Positions 8,504 to 15,500 of a DNA stretch of 15,768 nucleotides are shown in pieces (position 1 is the first letter of the stretch; the number at the start of each line of letters is the position of its first letter). Origin of the DNA: Planctomycetales bacterium (GTDB lineage Bacteria; Planctomycetota; UBA11346); assembly GCA_025362255.1 (NCBI GenBank), contig JANYGY010000014.1, positions 1-15,768 of the forward strand. The letters are read 5' to 3'. Under the pieces are notes generated by a model, which ran no database searches, had not been told where the DNA came from, and saw only the letters and a list, made by a program, of their open reading frames with translations. The translations under genes and the position numbers were made by a program.

Positions 8504-8648
8504 GAACGTACATCTCACAGTGGCGAAAATCGGTCATCTGTCTACGCTAGGTTCTGTCACGCCCGTATCTGGTTGCTGGAGATCCACGCCGAGGGATGAT
8601 CCAGCTTAGAGCATTAGCCATCGGATTGGCCACCTTAGAGGAGCACTT
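8504..8648. promoter_or_regulatory. Divergent intergenic region between the GT2 and OPX genes
   Basis: This 145-nt spacer separates divergently read genes and should hold promoters in both directions, making it a natural control point for the locus. A strong ribosome-binding site AGAGGAG (8637-8643) ends 5 nt before the OPX ATG at 8649. A short stem GCCA/TGGC lies at about 8616-8630. No convincing promoter hexamers or operator were recognised. Confidence 0.4.
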
Positions 8649-9698
8649 ATGAATCAGTCGCAATTGAAAGCCGTACAGCCGCAGCTAACTCATCTACGCT
8701 GGATCCATTGGCCATTGAAGTCCCTCCTGGCGGTTGCTGCCATCTGCCTTTGTAGCTGTCAACGTGATGAGGCCGCTGAGCCGACTTCGAGCGACGTTGC
8801 CGATTCACTGCCTAAAGGTGGGGTTGTGATTGAATCGAGGCCCATAGTGCCCGAACCGATACCCCCAGCATCGTTGCCAGATCTCCCTGTCTCGCCTAAA
8901 CCTGTTTTGTCGAAAGATGTTATTCCAAAGGATAGCAATGCCGGTTCGATTGGAGAACAGATTACTGCGGGCAGTGAAATTGTTTTGCCGGGTGACTTGC
9001 TTCAAGTCGAAGTGGAGGGTCAGCCAAAATACAGTGGCCAAGTACGCGTCTCTGCACTAGGTGCGCCTTTTTTCAACCTTGGGGTCGTTCCCGCGGTCGC
9101 AGGCATGGGCACCGCTCAGCTCGCCAACGAACTGATGCGCCGCTACCGCGAACGTGATTTGCGCGACCCGCATTTGACCGTTAGCATTCGGGAATACGCA
9201 CCTCGGCGAATCTACCTCATGGGCAGCGTGCTCCGCCCTGGCGCCATTCCCTTGAATCCAGCTGGTGCCACTACTTTGCTGCGCGCCATAGCCGAGGCCG
9301 GTGGGTTTACCGAAGACGCCAATCGTCAGGCCATCAGACTGTTGCGTGATGGTAAGCTGGCTCTGGTATTCAACGAGGTGGAGATCCTTCGTGATCCGAC
9401 TCGCGACACCGTCCTCAAGCCTGACGACCAACTCATCATTTCACCTCTTGATCGCATTTATGTCAGCGGTGAGGTGACACGCAGTGGACCGTTGGTCCCA
9501 CCCTCAGGTGAGACCCTCACTGTTTCCCGAGCAATCAGTATGGCAGGGGGCCTCAGTCGCTATGCCAGCAGGTCAATTCAGGTTCTGCGCGGCAGTGACA
9601 CCATTACCGTCGATCTTGATGCAGTGATTTCAGGTAGCGCAACTGACATGGGGCTTCAACCGGGGGATACGATTTTTGTCCCGCAGCGGCGATTCTGA
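8649..9698 (+). CDS. Polysaccharide export (OPX/Wza-family) lipoprotein without a C-terminal membrane helix
   Basis: This 349-residue protein should form the periplasmic export channel next to the outer membrane. It begins with a basic N-terminus, a hydrophobic stretch (about 22-36) and a lipobox-like LCSC, so Cys37 is the likely lipidated residue. A proline-rich linker (about 60-95) follows. The poly-export domain spans about 108-183, with GDLLQVEVEGQPKYSGQVRV at 115-134 and the DPHLTVSIREY strand at 173-183. Two SLBB-type beta-grasp domains follow: RRIYLMGSVLRPG to about 262 (from 186), and DRIYVSGEVTRSGPL to the end (from 268), closing with LQPGDTIFVPQRRF. The protein stops right after the second SLBB domain and has no amphipathic helix like the one with which E. 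coli Wza crosses the outer membrane. It may therefore need a partner barrel, such as the product at 3704-4918. A good ribosome-binding site supports the start. It is convergent with the flippase gene; the two stop codons are 5 nt apart. Confidence 0.92.
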   Translation: MNQSQLKAVQPQLTHLRWIHWPLKSLLAVAAICLCSCQRDEAAEPTSSDVADSLPKGGVVIESRPIVPEPIPPASLPDLPVSPKPVLSKDVIPKDSNAGSIGEQITAGSEIVLPGDLLQVEVEGQPKYSGQVRVSALGAPFFNLGVVPAVAGMGTAQLANELMRRYRERDLRDPHLTVSIREYAPRRIYLMGSVLRPGAIPLNPAGATTLLRAIAEAGGFTEDANRQAIRLLRDGKLALVFNEVEILRDPTRDTVLKPDDQLIISPLDRIYVSGEVTRSGPLVPPSGETLTVSRAISMAGGLSRYASRSIQVLRGSDTITVDLDAVISGSATDMGLQPGDTIFVPQRRF

Positions 9699-9703
9699 TT
9701 TTA

Positions 9704-10921
9704 TCACTCTACAGCAGCGATTTTATCGGCCAGCGGGTGGTTGCGCCTAGCTAGTATCTGGGCGCAGATTAAAATTATCAGAGATTCAAGGCCGAGAATG
9801 CCCACGATCAATATCGGCGAAAAATGATTCAATCCTGCAGCGATCAGGATGCCCGAAATCAACGAGAGATCAAAAACACTCAAAGCTAATATCAGATTAA
9901 AGGACCCAACCGCTTCAAGCTGAACTTTGGCGAATACATACATCGCCCTAATCGCCATGCTAAAACCAAGGATGTGAAGCATATTGGCTGCCTCCAACCA
10001 GCGGTTACCCCAGACGACACGCAAGCCAATGGGACCGATCACCGAAATGACTGTCCCCATGGTCAATGCCAAGACCCAATAACGGCGAAGTAGACGACGT
10101 ACCTCACCTGAAAAGCGTGCTGGGTCAGTCCTATTTTTTATGAGACTTGGCAGGGATTCCAAAATCATCAATGGATAGAGAATCATGTTTATCTGATTCG
10201 CAAACCGCAAGCTGAAGAAATAGGATCCGGCAGCAGACTCGGATGCTGCCTTCGCGAGTAAGATCGATACCACATGTCCTTCACTCGCGACGAGCAAGCA
10301 TACTAAACTTGTGGTACAAATTTTGGTAATAATTGGACTTGGCAATCTCCATAATTTTTTTTCGTTTTGTTTGTGGTTATTTGATTTTGGCCAAACCATT
10401 ATGAGTTGGGTAATGACCGCCGCCCATTCTACCAAAACAAAGCTCCATAGACCAGCACCAAGGAAGAGCGCACCTACAAGTACGAGTGTGCGAACGAGTC
10501 CTTCGGCAGCAGTACACCAACTGATCCGCTTCATATTGCCTGAAGTCGATAACCGCGTCACGAAACGGCTGGCTTGGATGCGAAGAGGGCATAATGCCAA
10601 TAAAGCAAGAAGTGGCCCGTACGATTTCCCGGCGAAGCTGGGCATCAAGATAGCGATCAACGATGCGACAATTATCCAAGAAATCATCAACCAGCGATTC
10701 AGCGTTTCATCAATGGCAATCACCTCTTCTGGGCACCTGCCCTGTAACGGTATACGGCTGAAGTCATTGGCTTGAAAAAAAAGGCTTATCGTGGTGATCG
10801 CGAGCGCTACCGCCCATATCCCGACTGTTTCAGGACTGAGAAAAGCCCCCACCGCCAGTTGGGAAACCAACGCACCGCCGCGATTTGCGAGCATAACTCC
10901 GAAGAGGATCCTAGAACTCAC
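9704..10921 (-). CDS. Polysaccharide flippase, MOP superfamily (Wzx-like)
   Basis: This 405-residue inner-membrane protein has about 10-12 hydrophobic segments spread over its whole length, which is typical of Wzx flippases that move lipid-linked repeat units to the periplasmic face. Family-like stretches are LANRGGALVSQLAVGAFLSP followed by ETVGIWAVALAI near the N-terminus (11-42), and VVWGNRWLEAANMLHILGF (302-320) before a late span. Few charges lie within the spans, and the basic loops (for example 270-280) are as expected. An in-frame stop lies two codons before the GTG at 10919-10921, so the start is either this GTG or the ATG at 10892-10894. The GTG keeps more of the first span and is preferred, although no clear ribosome-binding site is seen for it. 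Many relatives carry some extra N-terminal residues. It is the last recognisable gene of the polysaccharide locus on this side. Confidence 0.85.
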   Translation of the reverse strand: MSSRILFGVMLANRGGALVSQLAVGAFLSPETVGIWAVALAITTISLFFQANDFSRIPLQGRCPEEVIAIDETLNRWLMISWIIVASLIAILMPSFAGKSYGPLLALLALCPLRIQASRFVTRLSTSGNMKRISWCTAAEGLVRTLVLVGALFLGAGLWSFVLVEWAAVITQLIMVWPKSNNHKQNEKKLWRLPSPIITKICTTSLVCLLVASEGHVVSILLAKAASESAAGSYFFSLRFANQINMILYPLMILESLPSLIKNRTDPARFSGEVRRLLRRYWVLALTMGTVISVIGPIGLRVVWGNRWLEAANMLHILGFSMAIRAMYVFAKVQLEAVGSFNLILALSVFDLSLISGILIAAGLNHFSPILIVGILGLESLIILICAQILARRNHPLADKIAAVE

Positions 10922-10982
10922 GAATTACGCAGACGAAAAAGGTGCACGGTGCTGAAGATATTATGCATATTCTGACTTAATG

Positions 10983-11072
10983 CTAGCTAAGGTAATTCGC
11001 CCTCGCAGCTCGCAGAGGCAGATGCCAGTAACGTCGCAATTCCTTTCCCATGATGGAGTCAGGAATCGTCAT
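10983..11072 (-). CDS. Possible small ORF (29 codons) in the flippase leader
   Basis: An ATG at 11070-11072 opens 29 codons ending in TAG at 10983-10985, about 60 nt before the flippase start. A second in-frame ATG is at codon 8. The predicted peptide is basic and contains ELRRYWHLPLRAARANYL (11-28), which looks more protein-like than random. The A/T-rich upstream sequence has no clear ribosome-binding site. I do not recognise the peptide. It could be a leader peptide, a fragment of a lost gene or chance. Confidence 0.2.
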   Translation of the reverse strand: MTIPDSIMGKELRRYWHLPLRAARANYLS

Positions 11073-11087
11073 CTTGAATTAGCATTC

Positions 11088-11115
11088 ATTAATTTTATTC
11101 GATTTTTTTTGTCAA
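11088..11115 (-). promoter_or_regulatory. Candidate sigma-70-type promoter for the flippase gene
   Basis: On the minus strand a perfect TTGACA (11115-11110) is followed after 16 nt by ATTAAT (11093-11088), which matches four of six bases of the -10 consensus. The spacer is A/T-rich. Transcription would start about 160 nt before the flippase start codon and include the 29-codon ORF. The weak -10 keeps this tentative. Confidence 0.25.
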
Positions 11116-11131
11116 TGCTAGCGGTCGTTAT

Positions 11132-11233
11132 TTATTTATTTATTCGATGAGCGCCAACCAATATGATCTTTGAAGGTTCATCTCCGTCTGGCTCTAGAGA
11201 AAATGCAGTGATATGCAGCTTGAGTTCATTGAC
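11132..11233 (-). pseudogene. Possible coding remnant, unidentified (33 codons between stops)
   Basis: The minus strand has an open stretch from 11233 to a TAA at 11132-11134, immediately preceded by an in-frame TAG and with no ATG or GTG start. It reads LHITAFSLEPDGDEPSKI and then ILVGAHRINK, whose composition and charge pattern look like real protein. I cannot assign a family. It may be the worn 3' end of a former gene or may be chance. Confidence 0.2.
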
Positions 11234-11266
11234 CTAGTCAGGGCGTTAGATGCCCTGCTGAACTCA
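11221..11266. repeat. Nested inverted repeat (hairpin)
   Basis: Outer arms TGAGTTCA (11221-11228) and TGAACTCA (11259-11266) are perfect complements. Inner arms CAGGGC (11239-11244) and GCCCTG (11252-11257) are also perfect and enclose the loop GTTAGAT. The left side carries 10 unpaired bases between the arms, the right side one. No T-run follows on either strand, so a classical intrinsic terminator is unlikely. It lies about 55 nt past the stop of the DNA glycosylase gene and might protect or end that transcript by another mechanism. Confidence 0.55.
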
Positions 11267-11318
11267 CGTTGTCATTTAAAGAGTTATTTTTAATTTTTAA
11301 AAAAAATATTTTGTGAGG

Positions 11319-11882
11319 TCAGTATTCCTTACCATGAACGACTCGAGATATACCGACTCCGGGAAAACCAAGTAGCCACCAGCGCCAGGGCTTACTGGCC
11401 CAATCTTTACCTGCGTATTCAATCCCGATGCGCGGGCCGCAGGGGTGGGCGCCCAGGCGTGGCTTTGTCATAGCCGGAGTGTCCAGAATAACGGTCGTTC
11501 CTAGTGACTCTCCATTGTGACTACGGTTGATGCCCAGCAATTTCGCGACCTTGCCTGGACCATTGCTGCGCCGTGGATCGAGACCTTCGATAATCAGCCC
11601 GCGAATGAGCACCGCCGACGGAACACCTTCGATGTCGGTGACCACATTGAGCAGGTGATGCATGCCGTAACAGAGATAGACATATAGCGTGCCGGGTGGC
11701 CCATAGAGCGTCGCGGTGCGCGGTGTACGGCCCTTCGCCGCATGACAGGCCAAGTCTTCCTCGCCGTGATAGGCCTCGGTTTCGGCGATGATGCCCGTCA
11801 CTCCGTTGGCACACAGGCGCAAGCCAAGCAATGCGGGCGCTACCAAAGGTGCCGGACGCATCAACGAGGGCTTATCGAACAT
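11319..11882 (-). CDS. mpg: DNA-3-methyladenine glycosylase (AAG/MPG family)
   Basis: This 187-residue base-excision-repair enzyme removes alkylated purines such as 3-methyladenine by cutting the N-glycosidic bond. The AAG fold signature is complete. IIAETEAYHGEEDLACHA (31-48) holds the catalytic Glu36 (equivalent of human Glu125), Tyr38 and His47. YGPPGTLYVYLCYGMH (60-75) holds the pocket and intercalating tyrosines 69 and 72. PSAVLIRGL (88-96) and NGPGKVAKLLGI (107-118) follow. Its length suits the bacterial family, and nothing is missing. The ATG at 11880-11882 is preceded by a perfect AGGAGG at a 7-nt spacing. The gene stands alone: downstream is the AT-rich gap, and upstream on the other strand is a decayed gene end. 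It has no functional link to the polysaccharide locus and probably marks ordinary flanking genome. Confidence 0.95.
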   Translation of the reverse strand: MFDKPSLMRPAPLVAPALLGLRLCANGVTGIIAETEAYHGEEDLACHAAKGRTPRTATLYGPPGTLYVYLCYGMHHLLNVVTDIEGVPSAVLIRGLIIEGLDPRRSNGPGKVAKLLGINRSHNGESLGTTVILDTPAMTKPRLGAHPCGPRIGIEYAGKDWASKPWRWWLLGFPGVGISRVVHGKEY

Positions 11883-11889
11883 GAACCTG

Positions 11890-11895
11890 CCTCCT
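11890..11895 (-). promoter_or_regulatory. Strong ribosome-binding site of the DNA glycosylase gene
   Basis: A perfect AGGAGG on the minus strand ends 7 nt before the ATG at 11880-11882 and fixes the translation start. It is the strongest site of its kind in the window. Confidence 0.85.
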
Positions 11896-11964
11896 CAGCA
11901 ACTACAGACAGATGTCACTCATCAGCGTCACTGTCGTGCGGCATTTGCACCCGATTGCCGGCTC

Positions 11965-12162
11965 CAACCGCACCTGCGCGATGAGCCGCAACGCGACGTC
12001 GATTTCGTAGTGATCCGCGACGGAAATCCGTGGTTCCTGGTCGAGGTCAAAGCCGGTGACGACAGCCTCGGCTCATCACTGAAATAGTACCAAGATTAGC
12101 TCATGGTGTCTCATGTCATCCGCGTGGTGCTCGATCGGAATTATTGGCGATTCACGTCCTGA
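11965..12162 (+). pseudogene. Decayed 3' end of a DUF4143-type AAA ATPase gene
   Basis: The plus strand encodes the characteristic end of DUF4143 proteins, ATPases with a C-terminal PD-(D/E)XK nuclease-like domain. It reads HLRDEPQRDVDFVVIRDG from 11971, then NPWFLVEVKAGDDSLGSSLK. The nuclease-like residues are Asp (12001-12003), Glu (12043-12045) and Lys (12049-12051). The frame is then broken by TAG at 12085-12087, where the family has an aromatic residue, and by TAG at 12097-12099. The same frame still reads MVSHVIRVVLDRNYW (12103-12147), matching the family's final strand, up to a TGA at 12160-12162. The ATPase domain and the rest of the gene are absent upstream, where the DNA glycosylase gene begins on the other strand. 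An ATG-started frame could still make a short peptide up to 12087, but this is a relic, not a working gene. Confidence 0.75.
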
Positions 12163-12538
12163 GAAAGAATCGCCGCAGGGTCCCGATGAAGTGCACGGAG
12201 TCGTCAAATCGCGCAGGCTTGGGCCAGTACTGTGAAGCCCCGAGCTTGAGCGCTCGCTCTCGATCCATCGTCGCGGTGGATGACGACATGACGATGACAT
12301 GCACGTCGTGCAGCCTGGGCTGGCTGCGTAGGAAGCTGAGGACCTCAAAGCCGTCGGCGCCGGGCATCTTTATGTCCAAGAGGATCAATGCGGGTGACGC
12401 GGTCTTTAGCAGTTCGATCGCTTGAAGGCCATTGGAAGCGATGATGTAGTCAGGGTCCATTCCATTCTCTTCGAAGGCGAGCTGGATGAGATCGATATCT
12501 CCAGAATTGTCATCAGCGATGAAGACTGCGGCGGTCAT
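12152..12538 (-). CDS. Stand-alone CheY-like response regulator
   Basis: This 128-residue protein is a single receiver domain without an output domain. The acidic pair is Asp9-Asp10 in FIADDN, the phosphoacceptor is Asp55 in LILLDIKMPG, the switch hydroxyl lies in VMSSS (Ser85/86), and the conserved lysine is Lys107 in YWPKPA. The insert between beta-3 and beta-4 (SFLRSQPRLHDVHVIV) resembles Rcp1-type regulators that pair with phytochrome-like kinases. The ATG lies in the stop overlap with the hybrid kinase gene (ATGA at 12535-12538), so the two are co-translated and very likely partners. With no DNA-binding or enzymatic domain it should act by protein contact or as a phosphate shuttle. Its last codons overlap the end of the DUF4143 relic on the opposite strand. 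Confidence 0.93.
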   Translation of the reverse strand: MTAAVFIADDNSGDIDLIQLAFEENGMDPDYIIASNGLQAIELLKTASPALILLDIKMPGADGFEVLSFLRSQPRLHDVHVIVMSSSTATMDRERALKLGASQYWPKPARFDDSVHFIGTLRRFFLRT

Positions 12539-15500
12539 GACTGATCCTGTGAATCCGTCTGGCGCTTGGGAATAGTAAAGCAGAAGGTCGATCCCACGCC
12601 GGGCTCCGATTCGACCCAGATCCGACCACCATGCTGCTCGACGATTTTTTTGCAGGTTGCCAGACCGATGCCGCTCCCTGGGTAAACGTCGACCGCATGT
12701 AGGCGCTGAAAGATGTGGAAAATCTTTTCCTGCTCTGCTGCAGGAATGCCGATCCCGTTGTCGCTAACGCTGAACTGCCACCACTCGCCGTCATCGATCG
12801 CGGCGATGCTCACGATGGGAGCGCGCTCTGCGACAGAGAACTTGAGCGCATTCGCAATCAGGTTCTGGGCCAATTGCGTCAGACGTGCGCGATCCCCGAC
12901 GATCGTTGGAAGCACGCCCAGGCTCACCCGGGCACGTTTCACGGTGATCTCAGGCAGCAGGTGCTCCAGCGCATCATCGATCACCGCCCGAGCCGGAATC
13001 TCGTTTACGTTCAATGGTTGTTTATCCACCTGCGAATAGCTGAGCAGTGCATGGATGAGTTCGCGCATGCGCTGCGATCCAGCAATAATGCGGGCGAAGT
13101 ACTCCTTCGCTTTCTCATCGAAGCTCGACGCATAACGCTTGCCGAGGATGTCGCAGTAGGTGCTGATCATGCGCAACGGCTGCTGCAAATCGTGCGATGC
13201 GATCGAGGCGAAGTGCTCGAGCTCGGTGTTGGCGCGCTTGAGATCACGGTTGCGCTCGGCGAGATCGATCTCGGATTGCTTGCGCTCGGTGATGTCGAGG
13301 ACCGAGCCGATGTAGCCGACAAAATTCCCATGCGGATCCAGTCGTGGCGTTGCCGAGTCGATCGCCCAGCGGTAGTCGCCGTCTTTGTGACGCAGGCGAT
13401 ACTCTAGACGGAACGGCTCCTGCTTTTCGTTGGCCGAGAGGAAAGCAGCTTTTACCGCTGCCAGGTCCGCTGGATGGATCGCATCGAGCCAGCCAAAGCC
13501 GTGACCCATTTCGAGAGTCTGACCGGTGAACTCGTACCACGAGCGGCTCATGAACGTAGTAGTCCCATCGACCGCAGTAACCCACACCATCACCGGAGCA
13601 TGATCAGCCATCTGCCTGAAACGTTCTTCAGACTCCTGGATCTTCAGCCGGGCTTCCACCGCCTGGGAGATGTCGCGGAAATAGCAGACCACTCCACGGC
13701 GACCATCGGGCACGGTGATGGGGTCGAGCCGCCATTCGTAATACTCGGTGATTCCGCGATCGATGCGAAACTTGGCGCGCTCTGGGGCCACATATGATTC
13801 GCCCGTTTCAAGGGTGTGACGAAAGATCTGCACGATCTCATCCGCGTACTCTTTTTCCCAAAGGATGTGGATGATCTCGTCAAAATCGCGACCTATGACG
13901 CCACCTTGAATGTCACCGAAAACCGGTGTCGCGATCGGGTTGACTTCGCGGATGCGAAAGTCGGCGTCGACCAGGTACACGCCGAGCGGGGTCTGATTGA
14001 CCAGGGTTTCGAACTGCGCGGTCCGATAGCGCAGCAACTGCTCGGAGCGCTTACGTTCGCTGATGTCAGTCGCGATCCTGATCAGCGAGCGGATCTGCCC
14101 ATTCGCGTCGCGGATCGCCGAGACGCCATTGTGAACCCAGACGATCGATCCTTCCTTGCGCACATAGCGCTTTTCTATTTCGAATGGTGTGCTGTTGATG
14201 GCGAGCCGTTCGACCAGTTCCAAGTTGCGAGGCAGATCGTCGGGGTGAGTGATGTCCTGAATCCGCAACGTGAGCAATTCTTCACGTGAGTAACCAACGA
14301 TCGCGCAGAAGTAATCATTGACGGTGATGAAGCGTCCGGTCGTGTCGGTTTCAGCGATTCCACCGACTGATTGATTGACGATGCCGCGGTATCGGTCTTC
14401 CGATTCGCGCAGCTTTTCTCCGGAATCGCGGCGCATGCGCGCCAGCCCTAGGTGCGCAGCCACGCGCGCGAGCAGCTCTTGCGCCGAGAATGGCTTGATC
14501 AGGTAATCATCGGCGCCCGCTTTCAATCCTTCGATCGAGGCTTCCTCACCGGCGCGCGCAGACAGTAGGATCACCGAGATATGCCGAAGGGCAGGATCGG
14601 CGCGCAACTCGCGCAACAGCCCAAAGCCGTCCAGCTTTGGCATCATCACGTCGCTGAGGATCAAGTCCGGTGCATGTGCACGCGCTGCCACCAGCGCCGC
14701 GGCCCCATCGGCCACGGCATCGACTGCCCACCGGCGATTCAGGATTTTGCGGACATGGCGACGCATGTCGGCGTTGTCATCGGCCAACAAAATGCGCACG
14801 GTCCGGTCAGCCTCGACCTCGGGCTGGTCGTCGTCGACGTTCCTCTCGAAATGTTCACACGTGGAAGCTGGAAAGCCTTCGGACTGGTGGCCTGCCTCCG
14901 CGCCCTCTGGCAGCCAGCTCAACGCTTCCTCGACAAAGGCGTTGGCTCCAACCGGGGTCGTCGTGCGTATCCGGGCCGGGTCCGTTTGCTCTGCGGGAAG
15001 ATGGCTCGCACCAAGCGGAATCGTTACCTGAAAGATAGATCCACGATCGACTTTGCTCTCAACGTGTATGCTGCCGCCATGGAGCTTCACCAGGTCCTGC
15101 GCTAGCGCCAAGCCGATACCGGAGCCCTCATGGGTACGGGCCTGCGCGCCCTGGACCCGATGAAATCGTTCAAAAAGGCGCGGGATCTGATCGGCGGGAA
15201 TGCCGATGCCGGTATCGATTACCCGCAATTCGGCCTGTCCAGCTGATTCGCGCAGCGAGACCGTGATCGCGCCGGAGAACGTGTGTTTGAACGCGTTCGA
15301 CAACAGGTTCAGAACGATTTTTTCCCACATATCGCGGTCCACGAAAACCGGCTGCGACAGTGGCGGACAGTCGACCACCAACTGCATGTTGGCGCGCTCA
15401 ATGGCTGAGCGAAAGGTGCTAGCGAGATCGACTGTATAACTGCTGAGATCCATCGGCTCGAAGGACGCCTGGGCTCGGCCAGCTTCAATGCGCGATACAT

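Larger units (their letters stand above)
10979..11122. repeat. 9-bp direct repeats AATGCTAGC (10979-10987 and 11114-11122)
   Basis: The same 9-mer occurs twice in direct orientation and brackets 126 nt that include the 29-codon ORF and the candidate promoter. Nine bases is a common target-duplication length, but the bracketed segment has no terminal inverted repeats, so a mobile-element origin is not shown. Chance or a binding site is equally possible. Confidence 0.35.
10922..11318. other. AT-rich intergenic region at the edge of the polysaccharide locus
   Basis: These 397 nt separate the flippase start from the stop of the DNA glycosylase gene. Visible contents are a candidate minus-strand promoter, a 29-codon ORF, a protein-like fragment closed by stops at both ends, a tract of TTTA repeats (11128-11144), a 9-bp direct repeat, a nested inverted repeat and an A/T-only run near 11287-11311. 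No normal gene is present. The mix of fragments suggests a worn junction between the locus and the flanking genome. Confidence 0.6.

Noticed and set aside
11128..11144. TTTA tandem tract
   Set aside because: Four copies in an AT-rich gap is simple-sequence noise with no sign of a phase-variable gene.
11239..11257. Integron attC-like core GTTAGAT in the hairpin loop
   Set aside because: GTTAGAT fits GTTRRRY, but I found no matching RYYYAAC partner at the proper distance, no L-box pairing, and no integrase or cassette.
12715..13407. A 230-codon plus-strand frame opposite the hybrid kinase gene, and similar long frames at 14581-15105 and 13816-14289
   Set aside because: They are antisense to strongly conserved kinase, receiver and PAS coding sequence in GC-rich DNA, where long opposite-strand frames arise by codon bias.
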